Notes: generated from the letters alone by a model not told the origin. A stretch of 64,000 bases of DNA from JABGQS01 sp963674545 (GCA_963674545.2 CAXXFB010000001.1:682001-746000); one strand, 5' to 3'; counted from the stretch's first letter, positions 25,350 through 33,939 are shown. Numbers and translations: made by a program.

Positions 25350-26108
25350 CTAAAACCAACCGTGATAGAGCACGGAAAGCGCAATAGCGCCCACCATCGA
25401 AACAGGCAGAGCAAAGTTTTCCAGCCACTTAGCTTTGCTTGCTTTTATCACCACTCCGAACAGCGCCATCAGCACTGCGCTAGAGACGAGCGTAAGAAGT
25501 TGTGCCTGTCCGTTCACAACAAGAGCCGGTTCGGCAAGCCTGCCGAATGCTGCTATTCCTTTTGCAATGAACTGGCCTCCCATAACGGCGATTATGCCCA
25601 TGAACAGCGCATCAATAAGGATTTTAGACCATTTGGGGTTACGCTGACCTATCTCGCCTATCTTTTTCTGATACCGCTTAAGACCGAATATATTGAATAC
25701 AGGTCCGACAATTATGCCCAGTGTCATCACCCACATCGCACCCGCAAAAACGTTGACAGGCATAGATCCGAGAGCTTCTTTAGAAATATCCGCCGCCTGC
25801 GCCACCTGCCCTGCAGCGTATATCTCGTAAGACATAGAGCCTATAACAGACAACCTTATCCATGAGAATGCCGCACCCATAGTCACCGCCAGCACTATCA
25901 TAGATATAGCTATCGGTACGGACGGAACGATAGAGAACGTTGCGCTGGATATCGCAGCTTCCTTCATCACCTTACCGGAAAGCCCGATTTGCCTGCCTCT
26001 TTTAACGGCCCTTACAAGAAAATAGACGGACTGCGCAAGTACGAAAAACGCAATGACCGCACCTATAACATAGAGCAAGATCCCGTTTTTAAAATCCAAA
26101 AAACTCAC
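25350..26108 (-). CDS. DUF5058 family membrane protein
   Basis: 252 residues with about six membrane helices. The segment SWIRLSVIGSMSYEIYAAG and preceding FSIVPSVPIAISMIVLAV fit DUF5058. Family function is not known. First gene of the operon DUF5058, membrane partner, M20 peptidase, divergent from the AEC carrier. A peptide or acyl-amino-acid importer is a reasonable guess from the peptidase but is unproven. Confidence 0.65.
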   Translation of the reverse strand: MSFLDFKNGILLYVIGAVIAFFVLAQSVYFLVRAVKRGRQIGLSGKVMKEAAISSATFSIVPSVPIAISMIVLAVTMGAAFSWIRLSVIGSMSYEIYAAGQVAQAADISKEALGSMPVNVFAGAMWVMTLGIIVGPVFNIFGLKRYQKKIGEIGQRNPKWSKILIDALFMGIIAVMGGQFIAKGIAAFGRLAEPALVVNGQAQLLTLVSSAVLMALFGVVIKASKAKWLENFALPVSMVGAIALSVLYHGWF

Positions 26109-26183
26109 CCCTTACAAAATAGATATGATTGCTATACATTTACAAAAGATTATAGCACAAAGAATGTTTTTTTGTGCTAAAAG

Positions 26184-26197
26184 TAACACAAGTGTTA
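26184..26197. promoter_or_regulatory. Palindrome in divergent DUF5058/AEC promoter region
   Basis: TAACAC-AA-GTGTTA, a perfect six-base inverted repeat, lies in the 157-base gap between divergent genes. A wider repeat AGTAACA/TGTTACT spans 26182-26219. It may be the operator for one or both genes; no regulator gene is adjacent. Confidence 0.45.
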
Positions 26198-26265
26198 TAT
26201 TTTATCCTGTATTGTTACTACAGAATCTGATATACTCTAAAATACAAATCGATTAGAGGTAACCG

Positions 26266-27189
26266 ATGTCTGAATTTTTGTATATAATATTTAATATTTC
26301 ACTGCCCATCATCATTATTATAATCGTTGGTTTTGGTATAGAAAAAATCTTCAAGCCAAGTGTTGAAATACTGGTTAAGATAAATGTCTATGTTATGCTG
26401 CCATGCATGATGTTTCAAAAAATATATAGTATGGAGTTAGCAGAAGGCCTCCTGCTGAAAGTCGTTCCGTATATAGTTATACTTATGACCATGCTTTTTT
26501 TGATCAGCCAGCTCATAAGCGTTATAATGCGATACAAAAAACCTATGCGAAAAGCTATGGGCAACACATTTATGCTTATAAACACAGGAAACTACGGAGT
26601 TCCGCTTATTGAGCTTGCTTTTCCTGGCTCTGTAGTTGCAATGGCTTCCCAGCTCATTATAATCACTGTACAGAACATAGTAACCGGAACATTCGTAGTT
26701 TTTCAGGCAAGTTCAGGTAAATACTCAACAAAACAATCTCTTAAAAATGTTATAAAAATGCCTGTTTTATATGCAATTGCACTTGCCATAATCCTTCGCA
26801 GCTTTAATGTCGAAATTCCGGCAACTATCAAAATCCCGCTTGAATATGTCACCGCTTCATTTATAGCTTTTGCACTGCTTACACTAGGAGCAAGGCTTGG
26901 TGAAATAAAGAACTTCAAAGGCATGAAAAACGTTGCTGTAGGTTCGTTGATACGCATGCTGTGTGTGCCTATACTTGCCTTTGCGATAGTAAAGCTGCTC
27001 GGTATAACAGGCGTGCTTGCCCAGGCGCTTATAATCGGCGTTTCCACTCCCGCTGCAGTAAACAGTGCTATAATCGCAAAAGAGTTTGACAACGAGCCGG
27101 ACTTTGCCGCACAGTTCGTGCTAGCCACAACTGTTTTGTGTACTTTTACGTTGCCGCTTGTAATCTATATCGTACCAAAGATCTTATAA
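26266..27189 (+). CDS. AEC family (auxin efflux carrier-type) transporter
   Basis: 307 residues with ten predicted helices in two five-helix halves. The first half ends near FMLINTGNYGVPL, the family's signature crossover; STPAAVNSAIIAKEFD near the end is the equivalent in the second half. Bacterial AEC carriers move small organic acids such as malate or malonate. AGAGGT precedes ATG 26266. It is a lone plus-strand gene with a terminator. Confidence 0.88.
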   Translation: MSEFLYIIFNISLPIIIIIIVGFGIEKIFKPSVEILVKINVYVMLPCMMFQKIYSMELAEGLLLKVVPYIVILMTMLFLISQLISVIMRYKKPMRKAMGNTFMLINTGNYGVPLIELAFPGSVVAMASQLIIITVQNIVTGTFVVFQASSGKYSTKQSLKNVIKMPVLYAIALAIILRSFNVEIPATIKIPLEYVTASFIAFALLTLGARLGEIKNFKGMKNVAVGSLIRMLCVPILAFAIVKLLGITGVLAQALIIGVSTPAAVNSAIIAKEFDNEPDFAAQFVLATTVLCTFTLPLVIYIVPKIL

Positions 27190-27224
27190 AAAAAGAGCTG
27201 CGTTATCACAGCTCCGTGTTTTTT
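27188..27224. terminator. Bidirectional terminator
   Basis: GAGCTG/CAGCTC stem flanked by A-runs on the left and T-runs on the right. It serves both the AEC gene (plus) and the convergent flavin reductase-like gene (minus), whose stop is at 27231. Confidence 0.8.
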
Positions 27225-27230
27225 ATATCA

Positions 27231-27731
27231 CTATTCAATTACATATGCCGCAACTATCTCGCCAAAGAAAACCGTATGATAGTCGCTGTCCGGATACATG
27301 CTTTTCTTTATACTGTCCGGGATAGCATTCTCGTCCTGCCTCTGTTCATATATTATCCTGCACTCCAGCGTCATAGGCAGCTCTTTAATAGCCGGCACAT
27401 CAACTTCCTGTCCTTCTACCAGCGTCAGCCCCATATCAGCTATCTTATCAGTATCCCGGCCGCTCTTAGTCCCGCAGTAAGAAAGCGCCTTCTTCGCGCT
27501 GTTATCTATCGGTATGTTAACTGTAAACTCATTTTTCATCATACCGTGCGTGTGCCTCGACTGCCTTACCAGTGCCATGAAAACAAGCTTGTTCCACTCT
27601 ATCCCGATGGCCCCCCACGCTATAGTCATAGTGTTAACTTTACCTTCCTTCTTGGTTGTAAGAAGTATGCCGGTTTTCAGCCTCTTCATTATTTCGTTCA
27701 TATTCTCATATACGTCGATTTTCCTGTACAT
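27231..27731 (-). CDS. Flavin reductase-like domain protein
   Basis: 166 residues from ATG 27731, which follows GGAG; the frame reaches 27782 inside the MBL gene. The split-barrel FMN-binding fold shows TTKKEGKVNTMTIAWG and the VRQSRHTHGMMKNEFTVNIP segment. Such proteins bind FMN and reduce it or pass electrons to partners. It forms an operon with the MBL-fold gene (19-base gap), but the MBL protein lacks a flavodoxin domain, so it is not an FprA-type pair. Confidence 0.8.
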   Translation of the reverse strand: MYRKIDVYENMNEIMKRLKTGILLTTKKEGKVNTMTIAWGAIGIEWNKLVFMALVRQSRHTHGMMKNEFTVNIPIDNSAKKALSYCGTKSGRDTDKIADMGLTLVEGQEVDVPAIKELPMTLECRIIYEQRQDENAIPDSIKKSMYPDSDYHTVFFGEIVAAYVIE

Positions 27732-27750
27732 AATAAATCTCCTTTTTATA

Positions 27751-28410
27751 TTACTTAAACCTTTTTTCGTACTGCTTTTCAAAAAACTCCTTCGTCAAGC
27801 GTCGCCCGTGTCCCGGATAAATATACTTTGCACCGCTGCTTATTATCTTCTCCCATGCAGCTTTTATATCCTCTTCGAAGTCAGCAAATAGTGGATAAAT
27901 CACAGGGCCTATAGCAAAAACAACATCTCCTGCAAAAAAATCTTCTCCTATTTCATAACCGACCGACCCTGACGAATGAGCGCCCAGCGGCAGAGCAGTT
28001 ATAAAGCTGCCGCCGAACTCCAGCCGGGTCTCTTCAGAAATCTCAACAATAGCTCTTGTCACCGGCTCATAGAACTCAACCTGCTTCGGTTCGATCTCGT
28101 GTCCGGCGCTGCCCATCATCCTTGCAAAAGCGTTAGTTCCTTTTGGTACACCTGTGTGCCCCTTTCGTATGCAGTCAGCTTCTCCTGCTCCGACAACAAC
28201 CTTTGCCCCCGTCTTTTCACGAAGTGTCTCAGCGCTGCCCATATGGTCGTAATGCGTATGTGTAAGCAGTATATAGTCAACTTTAACGCCCAGTTCATCA
28301 ATTTTTTTTAGCAGACTTTCCCTTTGGCCGCGTTTTGCGGTATCAATGATAACCCCTTTTTCATCATCCCATGCTGCCCAAGCAGTACCTGCGATTCTTT
28401 TAATATCCAT
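27751..28410 (-). CDS. MBL-fold metallohydrolase
   Basis: 219 residues. Metal ligands THTHYDH (His51, His53, Asp55, His56), His in LGAHSSGSVG, Asp in FAGDVVF and final His in YPGHG. A compact glyoxalase-II/MBL layout with no extra domain. Substrate unknown; the pairing with a flavin reductase-like protein suggests a redox or detoxification role, by inference only. Confidence 0.82.
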   Translation of the reverse strand: MDIKRIAGTAWAAWDDEKGVIIDTAKRGQRESLLKKIDELGVKVDYILLTHTHYDHMGSAETLREKTGAKVVVGAGEADCIRKGHTGVPKGTNAFARMMGSAGHEIEPKQVEFYEPVTRAIVEISEETRLEFGGSFITALPLGAHSSGSVGYEIGEDFFAGDVVFAIGPVIYPLFADFEEDIKAAWEKIISSGAKYIYPGHGRRLTKEFFEKQYEKRFK

Positions 28411-28521
28411 ACCACTATCACCCTTAATCCTATTTGTTTTATTTTACCATGCAAGACTCTTTAAGTACAGCTAGTCAAGTAATTTAAGAGTCAGAACCAA
28501 AGAGTAAACTAATTTTCCTTA

Positions 28522-28550
28522 TTGCCAAACGTTTCCATAATGTATATAAT
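28522..28550 (+). promoter_or_regulatory. Promoter giving a probably leaderless transcript
   Basis: TTGCCA (28522-28527), exactly 17 bases, TATAAT (28545-28550). The ATG at 28558 begins seven bases after the -10 element, where transcription should start, and no ribosome binding site precedes it. Confidence 0.6.
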
Positions 28551-28557
28551 CTCTCTT

Positions 28558-29259
28558 ATGAATAGACATATTAGAGCGACACTATTACTACTACTATCAA
28601 TTGCACTTCTTTTTGGCGCATCCTGCGCTAAACAGCAGACTGCGCAGGAAACGAAAGATGAAACCGACTATTACGAAGAAAAGTATGCAGATGAGCCCGC
28701 ACCTTCACAGCAAGTCCAGCGTGTTCTTGATTTTCTTGAAACATGCGTTGGCGGCCAGTACATTTTCGGCGCGCAAGGGGATCAGATAACCACAGACTTT
28801 GTTTCCAATGTCTACCGCATGTACGAGTCATACTTCACAATGGGGCGCTACGACTACTTCATGGAAATCGCAGCAAATGCTGAACAAAACGGTTTTTCGT
28901 TCCCCGAAGACTATGCATGGGACTGCAGCGGCCTTTGGTGGTATACTGCAGGCGAGCTTCATTTATATGACGATATAACAGACCTTACTGCATCGGATAC
29001 CTACAAGCTGTGCTGCACGCCTATAACCAAAGATGAACTAATGCCGGGAGATATGGTCTTCGTAGAAGACGAAGAAGGAAAGATTGTCCATATGGGCATA
29101 GTCGGTATCCACGGATACATATACGAAGCTGCCGGCAGCTTGATAGGAGTTGTAAAAAAGCGCACAGAAGACCGCCGCATATACGACAACATAGTAAACG
29201 GCGGTGTAGAAGAATGCACCGACTGGAACGTCTTTGGCAGGCCTATCATATTCCAATAG
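28558..29259 (+). CDS. NlpC/P60-like lipoprotein
   Basis: 233 residues. Lipoprotein signal with LFGASC, Cys23 lipidated. The C-terminal half has NlpC/P60 features: catalytic Cys123 in WDCSGLWWY, LMPGDMVFVE, and His178 in KIVHMGIVG. Such enzymes cut cell-wall peptides. An insert of about 45 residues between the start of the fold (GGQYIFGAQG) and the Cys is longer than usual. I prefer ATG 28558, where the lipoprotein signal begins and where the promoter predicts the transcript to start. Confidence 0.72.
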   Translation: MNRHIRATLLLLLSIALLFGASCAKQQTAQETKDETDYYEEKYADEPAPSQQVQRVLDFLETCVGGQYIFGAQGDQITTDFVSNVYRMYESYFTMGRYDYFMEIAANAEQNGFSFPEDYAWDCSGLWWYTAGELHLYDDITDLTASDTYKLCCTPITKDELMPGDMVFVEDEEGKIVHMGIVGIHGYIYEAAGSLIGVVKKRTEDRRIYDNIVNGGVEECTDWNVFGRPIIFQ

Positions 29260-29275
29260 ATAAAGGCAGCATATA

Positions 29276-29848
29276 ATGAGATACAAAGCGTTCAGCGAAA
29301 ATTACGAAAAGAGAACCAGAGTAGTCTTCTTGATAAGCCTTGCGCTGAGCTTGGCTTTTATTGCTTTGCTGCTGTACTTTGTCTCTTGGTTTGTAAACCT
29401 GACAGACCCAAAACTTATCTTAATGCTCTGGATCGTTCCGATAAGTTTGATCATTCTGATAAACAGCTTTATTATGGCAATTTCCATGTCCCAGAACAGC
29501 ATAAATAAGTTCATAGGCAAACGCCGCTACGTCAACATACAAAGAGACTTTATCGTGCTTGAAGATACCATAAAAACAGCATACTACGAGCACACTTTTG
29601 CTTGGGATGATATTAAACGTATCCTTATAAGCTATTCCATGCCTTTCGACAGATACAGAAAACGCAAGCAGTATGTAGTTACATTCATAATAAACCAGCA
29701 AGACTATACAAAGTACAAAAACAACGCTGGTAAAGACAGGCTGGAGCACGTTAAGTCATTCTTCTATTTAAGATATAATCCTGAGATGATAGCCGACATC
29801 GAACAGTTCTGGCATGGTAAAATTGAAAGATACGATCAGAATATATAA
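29276..29848 (+). CDS. YcxB-like membrane protein, unknown function
   Basis: 190 residues. Two membrane helices near the N-terminus (about 17-38 and 46-68) are followed by a soluble domain (RRYVNIQRDFIVLEDTIKTA, FAWDDIKRI) of the YcxB-like type. No catalytic residues visible. It follows the NlpC/P60 lipoprotein by 16 bases and is probably cotranscribed. Confidence 0.5.
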   Translation: MRYKAFSENYEKRTRVVFLISLALSLAFIALLLYFVSWFVNLTDPKLILMLWIVPISLIILINSFIMAISMSQNSINKFIGKRRYVNIQRDFIVLEDTIKTAYYEHTFAWDDIKRILISYSMPFDRYRKRKQYVVTFIINQQDYTKYKNNAGKDRLEHVKSFFYLRYNPEMIADIEQFWHGKIERYDQNI

Positions 29849-29900
29849 TCATAATATTTTTTTGCAATACGAAATACTTGGGTTTTGATTGGAGTTTATT

Positions 29901-30395
29901 GTGGATGAAACGCTAACGTTCACTTCCAAGAATAAAGCAGAAGCCTTAAGTGTAATGAGAGAATCTGCGCAGTGGCTAATAAACTCCGGCAAACCTCTGT
30001 GGCGGCTTGAAGATTTATCGGAGCATAACCTTCAGTACGAAACCTGTGAGTTCTATGTCGTCTGGCTCGGTAATGAAAGCGTTGGTGCATTCATACTTGA
30101 TTTTGACGGCGGCTTCATCTGGCAGTATTCTCCTGAATCAGCTGGATACATTCACAAGCTTTCAGTTCGCCGTAAATTTGCCGGAAAAGGATATTCAAAG
30201 ATTCTCATTGAATATGCTGCTGATATCTGCAGAAAAAGATGTAATATAAAATACCTGCGGCTCGACTGCGACCTGCACCGCAAAAAGCTGTGCAGACTGT
30301 ATGAAAGCTGTGGTTTTGAACTTGCAGGAACAAAGTCCTTCAATACCGAAAAGTTTGGCAGAATAGGCTGCGCCTTATATCAAAAAGAGATTTGA
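29901..30395 (+). CDS. GNAT family N-acetyltransferase
   Basis: 164 residues from GTG 29901, seven bases after GGAG; a TTG at 29889 is also in frame but coincides with the site itself. Acetyl-CoA loop SVRRKFAGKGYSKILIEYA and LYESCGFELAG are GNAT motifs A and B. Substrate unknown. It is convergent with a second GNAT gene at 30423. Confidence 0.75.
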   Translation: MDETLTFTSKNKAEALSVMRESAQWLINSGKPLWRLEDLSEHNLQYETCEFYVVWLGNESVGAFILDFDGGFIWQYSPESAGYIHKLSVRRKFAGKGYSKILIEYAADICRKRCNIKYLRLDCDLHRKKLCRLYESCGFELAGTKSFNTEKFGRIGCALYQKEI

Positions 30396-30422
30396 TTACT
30401 ATAATTTTCGATATATTTTCTT

Positions 30423-30923
30423 TTACCTAAGCAATTTTTCATAGCAGTAAAACTGCAGCTCCCTTCCTGGGAATCTTGTATCACCAACATAGTTATAGCC
30501 GAGCTTTTTAAACAGATTGTTCATTTGTTTATTGGTAGAGTACGTGTCCGATTTTATATAATCTGCTCCCATTTGCGCTGCCTTCTCCTCCGCAAAATGC
30601 ATCAGCCTTGTCCCTATGCCCTGCCCTTTCACAGCAGAGCTCACGACCAACCTGTGCAGTATAGCCGCTCTTTTTTTACATGACCAGCCAAGCCCATTAT
30701 ACTCTTCCGGTTCATCGAAGTTGATACATATCATACCTGCGATCTTGCCGACTTCTTCCTCAAATATATACAATCCATCGTTTGCAATATCGTTCGCAAA
30801 AATTTCTCTTGTCGGGTAATCGCTGTTCCACTGAAAGTTTTTAGCTTCTTCCATGTCCTCTATAGTTTTTTCGACGATATTCATTATTTCGTCTAAATCA
30901 CTCTGGAGCGCTTTGCGTATCAT
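30423..30923 (-). CDS. GNAT family N-acetyltransferase with structured leader
   Basis: 166 residues. VVSSAVKGQGIGTRLMHFAE is the acetyl-CoA loop and LFKKLGYNYVGDTRF is motif B. The ATG at 30923 follows GAGGTAAA. It is preceded by a strong promoter (31104-31132) and a folded RNA segment (30965-31083), so this enzyme is likely controlled at the RNA level. No terminator separates the RNA from the gene. Substrate unknown; if the leader is a riboswitch, its ligand would hint at the substrate. Confidence 0.8.
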   Translation of the reverse strand: MIRKALQSDLDEIMNIVEKTIEDMEEAKNFQWNSDYPTREIFANDIANDGLYIFEEEVGKIAGMICINFDEPEEYNGLGWSCKKRAAILHRLVVSSAVKGQGIGTRLMHFAEEKAAQMGADYIKSDTYSTNKQMNNLFKKLGYNYVGDTRFPGRELQFYCYEKLLR

Positions 30924-30964
30924 GTGTTTACCTCATTATTCGATAATAGCCAATATTGCAAATA

Positions 30965-31083
30965 ACTGAAGGGCATCTACAGCTAGTAAAGCGGGAGCAG
31001 TCCTCACAGCGCAAACGCTGTGCTGCCGCAGACAAGACCCTGTATATATCGTTGTCTATCCATATCGTCTTCTGCCCTTCAGT
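30965..31083 (-). ncRNA. Candidate structured RNA / riboswitch-like leader
   Basis: A 119-base element closed by a perfect 11-base stem (30965-30975 with 31073-31083, ACTGAAGGGCA). Inside lies a long hairpin at 30991-31029: CACAGCG/CGCTGTG capped by TTTG, continued by CAG/CTG and GCGG/CCGC with bulges on one side. Further exact complements on the minus strand (AGACAA with TTGTCT, AAGAC with GTCTT, TACAG with CTGTA) overlap and cannot all form at once, suggesting a pseudoknot or switching. It starts about 14 bases after the predicted transcription start. I could not match it to 6S, SRP, T-box or a known riboswitch core. Confidence 0.6.
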
Positions 31084-31103
31084 AGATTTTCGACTTACAC
31101 ATA

Positions 31104-31132
31104 ATTATGTCTGTATATTATAAACATGTCAA
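31104..31132 (-). promoter_or_regulatory. Strong promoter of the structured RNA
   Basis: Consensus TTGACA (31127-31132), 17-base spacer, CATAAT (31104-31109) on the minus strand. Transcription should begin near 31097. Confidence 0.7.
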
Positions 31133-31173
31133 CGCAGTTCTGTTTTATATTCTGACTTCTTGTTTTTTGCCCT

Positions 31174-31719
31174 CTAACTCTCATTGGTTTGTTTGCTGTC
31201 GTAAAATATATAGGCCAAGCCATCCAAAATCCTCTGCATGTTTTCGACACAAATACGATAATATGTACACTTTCTTTGCGTATCGTCCGATATAAATAGC
31301 AGCCTCTTTTCGAGATTTGCATTATTATTTAATTCTATAATAATCTCCAGCCTTTTACAGTACACTTTTCCGACTTCCGCATTAAATGGCCCTTCTATTT
31401 CTTTTTCTCCGCTTTTCAATATGATTTCTCCGTTATCGAGAACGCTGAATCCTGTCAGATCATTAAAACTATAGATTTCGATTGGCGAAGAATGTTTTTC
31501 TCTAATACACCATTTCTCTTTTTCAGAATCAATGTATAATCCAAGTTCAATATCGCAGAAGTCGATTCGTTTTTCGGGATCAATACCTTGTTCCTTCAAC
31601 CTTTTTAAAAACAGTTCGTTTTTTTCAATATTCTTTTTGCCTTGGCGTCTGCCAAAAATAGCAAATATTACAAAGAATAATAATACTGCAACCCCTATTA
31701 TAATAAAAAAAGTTTCCAT
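31174..31719 (-). CDS. Single-span membrane protein, unknown
   Basis: 181 residues, not recognised. One N-terminal membrane helix (3-22), a basic stop-transfer segment (GRRQGKKN), then a soluble beta-rich domain (RIDFCDIELGLYIDSEKEKW, GEIILKSGEKEIEG) of the size seen in small PH-like modules. AT-rich. There is no partner gene; the structured RNA promoter starts 42 bases downstream. Confidence 0.5.
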   Translation of the reverse strand: METFFIIIGVAVLLFFVIFAIFGRRQGKKNIEKNELFLKRLKEQGIDPEKRIDFCDIELGLYIDSEKEKWCIREKHSSPIEIYSFNDLTGFSVLDNGEIILKSGEKEIEGPFNAEVGKVYCKRLEIIIELNNNANLEKRLLFISDDTQRKCTYYRICVENMQRILDGLAYIFYDSKQTNES

Positions 31720-31803
31720 CCGCTTATGCCTCCCTATAGTATTTGTTTTTTAATATTGTAACATAATATACATTTTATTCTAGTATTAAATTTCTATATA
31801 TAG

Positions 31804-31842
31804 CAAAAAAAAGCACCAGTCATTTCTGACTCGTGCTCTTTT
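31804..31842 (-). terminator. groESL operon terminator
   Basis: AGCAC-G-AGTCA and TGACT-G-GTGCT arms around a GAAA loop, followed by an eight-base T-run on the minus strand, about 50 bases after the groEL stop. Confidence 0.85.
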
Positions 31843-31889
31843 CATTATGTGAATAAATGTTTGAAGCTTTAATTAACTTTACTATCGGC

Positions 31890-33524
31890 TTAGTACATCC
31901 CCGGCATTCCGCCGCCTGCGCCGCCCATCGGCATCGGAGGTGTTTCTTCCGGTATATCTGTAACAATGCTCTCCGTTGTCAGCAGCAATGATGCTATCGA
32001 AGCAGCGTTCTGCAGAGCGCTTCTTGTAACCTTGGTCGGGTCTATGATACCTTTTGCTACCATGTCGCCATACTCGTTCTTGGCTGCGTCATAACCGTAG
32101 TTCCTGTCGTTTTGCTCTTTTATCTTGCCTACGATAACACTTCCCTCAAGTCCGGCGTTCGCAGCGATCTGTCTCATAGGCTCTTCAAGCGCACGAAGCA
32201 CTATCTTCATGCCGGTTCTCTGGTCTCCCTCGGCTTTGTCGATTGCTTTTTGTACAGCTGCACAGCTGTCAAGCAGTGCGATTCCGCCGCCCGGTACGAT
32301 GCCTTCTTCGACAGCAGCTCTCGTTGCTGCAAGAGCGTCCTCTATGCGCATCTTTGATTCCTTCATTTCCGTCTCCGTAGCTGCGCCAACCTGTATAACA
32401 GCAACTCCGCCTGCCAGCTTAGCAAGCCTCTCCTGAAGCTTCTCACGGTCATAATCTGAAGTAGTCTCTTCAATCTGGTTCTTTATTGAATGTATACGTG
32501 CCTTTATCTCAGATGGGTCTCCGCCGCCTTCGACTATTGTTGTGTTCTCTTTGTCAACCTTGACCTGACGAGCTGTGCCCATCATATCAAGCGTAGCTTC
32601 CTTAAGATCGATGCCTATCTCTTCGCTGATGACCTGCCCGCCTGTAAGAACAGCGATATCCTGAAGCATAGCCTTTCTTCTGTCACCAAAGCCCGGAGCT
32701 TTAACTGCAACACAGTTAAATGTTCCTCTAAGTTTGTTGACAACAAGCGTAGCAAGAGCTTCGCCTTCAACATCTTCGGCGATTATTAGAAGTTTCTTTC
32801 CCTGTTGGACGACTTGTTCAAGCACTGGAAGTATCTCCTGAATGTTTGATATTTTCTTGTCTGTGATAAGAATGAGCGGATCTTCAAGAACTGCTTCCAT
32901 CTTGTCGGCATCTGTCACCATATACGGAGAAGCATATCCCCTGTCAAACTGCATACCTTCAACTACGTTGAGTTCTGTCAGCATTGTCTTGCTTTCTTCA
33001 ACTGTGATAACACCGTCGTTTCCGACCTTTTCCATAGCCTGTGCGATAAGCTCGCCTATCTCCTCGTCTCCTGCAGAGATCGAAGCGACCTGTGCTATTG
33101 CCTTAGAATCCTCTATCGGGTTTGAAAGCTCTTTGAGGCTCTCTACAGCGATGTCTGCAGCCTTTAAGATACCCTTCTTTATTCCCATCGGGTTTGCACC
33201 TGCAGCAACGTTCTTGAGGCCTTCACGAATGATAGCCTGAGCAAGCAGTGTTGCTGTAGTAGTACCGTCTCCGGCAACGTCGTTTGTCTTTGTTGCGACT
33301 TCTTTAACGAGCTGTGCGCCCATGTTTTCAAACGCATCTTCAAGCTCGATATCTTTAGCTATAGTAACACCGTCGTTTGTGATAGCCGGTGAACCAAACT
33401 TCTTGTCAAGAACCACGTTTCTTCCCTTTGGTCCAAGTGTAACTTTTACTGTATCGGCAAGCTGGTTAACTCCTGCTTCAAGAGCACGTCTTGCCTCTTC
33501 ACCATACTTGATCTGTTTAGCCAT
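31890..33524 (-). CDS. groEL: Chaperonin GroEL (Hsp60)
   Basis: 544 residues, full length. DGTTTATLLAQAI (ATP site) and AGDGTTT-type phosphate binding, ATRAAVEEGIVPGGGIAL near the C-terminal hinge, and a Gly/Met-rich tail ending GGMPGMY. It folds proteins in the cytoplasm together with GroES, encoded 14 bases upstream. The operon is under a CIRCE element, so heat control by HrcA is expected; hrcA itself is not in the window. Confidence 0.98.
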   Translation of the reverse strand: MAKQIKYGEEARRALEAGVNQLADTVKVTLGPKGRNVVLDKKFGSPAITNDGVTIAKDIELEDAFENMGAQLVKEVATKTNDVAGDGTTTATLLAQAIIREGLKNVAAGANPMGIKKGILKAADIAVESLKELSNPIEDSKAIAQVASISAGDEEIGELIAQAMEKVGNDGVITVEESKTMLTELNVVEGMQFDRGYASPYMVTDADKMEAVLEDPLILITDKKISNIQEILPVLEQVVQQGKKLLIIAEDVEGEALATLVVNKLRGTFNCVAVKAPGFGDRRKAMLQDIAVLTGGQVISEEIGIDLKEATLDMMGTARQVKVDKENTTIVEGGGDPSEIKARIHSIKNQIEETTSDYDREKLQERLAKLAGGVAVIQVGAATETEMKESKMRIEDALAATRAAVEEGIVPGGGIALLDSCAAVQKAIDKAEGDQRTGMKIVLRALEEPMRQIAANAGLEGSVIVGKIKEQNDRNYGYDAAKNEYGDMVAKGIIDPTKVTRSALQNAASIASLLLTTESIVTDIPEETPPMPMGGAGGGMPGMY

Positions 33525-33538
33525 TTTGTATTTCCTCC

Positions 33539-33823
33539 CTATTCTACAACTGCAAGAAGATCGCTCTGACGCACGATTATAAACTCTTCGCCGTCAAGTT
33601 TAACTTCCGTTCCTGCATACTTCGAGTAAAGAACCGTTTCACCGACCTTTACGTTCATTACAACTTCTTTTCCGTCAACCATTCCGCCGGGGCCGACTGC
33701 CACGACTTCTGCGGTCTGCGGTTTTTCCTTTGCACTGCCTGTCAGTACGATACCGCTCTTTGTGGTCTCTTCCGACTCAGTGCTCTTGATAACAACTCTG
33801 TCACCTAGTGGTTTTATGGACAT
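33539..33823 (-). CDS. groES: Co-chaperonin GroES (Hsp10)
   Basis: 94 residues. IKPLGDRVVIK start, mobile loop ESEETTKSGIVLTGSAKEKP, and GETVLYSKYAGTEVKLDGEE. First gene of groESL, preceded by an AGGAGG-like site and the CIRCE element 52 bases upstream. Confidence 0.98.
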   Translation of the reverse strand: MSIKPLGDRVVIKSTESEETTKSGIVLTGSAKEKPQTAEVVAVGPGGMVDGKEVVMNVKVGETVLYSKYAGTEVKLDGEEFIIVRQSDLLAVVE

Positions 33824-33875
33824 TATTTCTGCCTCCTTTTAATATTATCAATTAATATGCAAAATTTTTAAGTTG

Positions 33876-33902
33876 TTAGCACTCGATGGTGGCGAGTGCT
33901 AA
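33876..33902. promoter_or_regulatory. CIRCE operator (HrcA binding site)
   Basis: TTAGCACTC, nine bases, GAGTGCTAA: a perfect match to the CIRCE consensus, placed directly after the promoter and in the groESL leader. Confidence 0.97.
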
Positions 33903-33910
33903 CAATAAAT

Positions 33911-33939
33911 AATATAAACGATTAGCCTTTTTTAGGCAA
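33911..33939 (-). promoter_or_regulatory. groESL promoter
   Basis: TTGCCT (33934-33939), 17 bases, TATATT (33911-33916) on the minus strand, eight bases before CIRCE. In the remaining 33940-34131 I see only AT-rich sequence plus a possible weak plus-strand promoter (TTGAAC at 34092, TATAAA at 34116). Confidence 0.7.

Noticed and set aside
27231..28410. Flavin reductase plus MBL protein as an FprA-type oxygen reductase
   Set aside because: The MBL protein lacks a flavodoxin domain and the diiron site pattern of flavo-diiron proteins.
30965..31083. Assignment of the structured RNA to 6S RNA, SRP RNA or T-box
   Set aside because: Too short for Firmicute 6S RNA; lacks the SRP GGAAGCAG-type loop and the T-box GGUGGNACCGCG motif.
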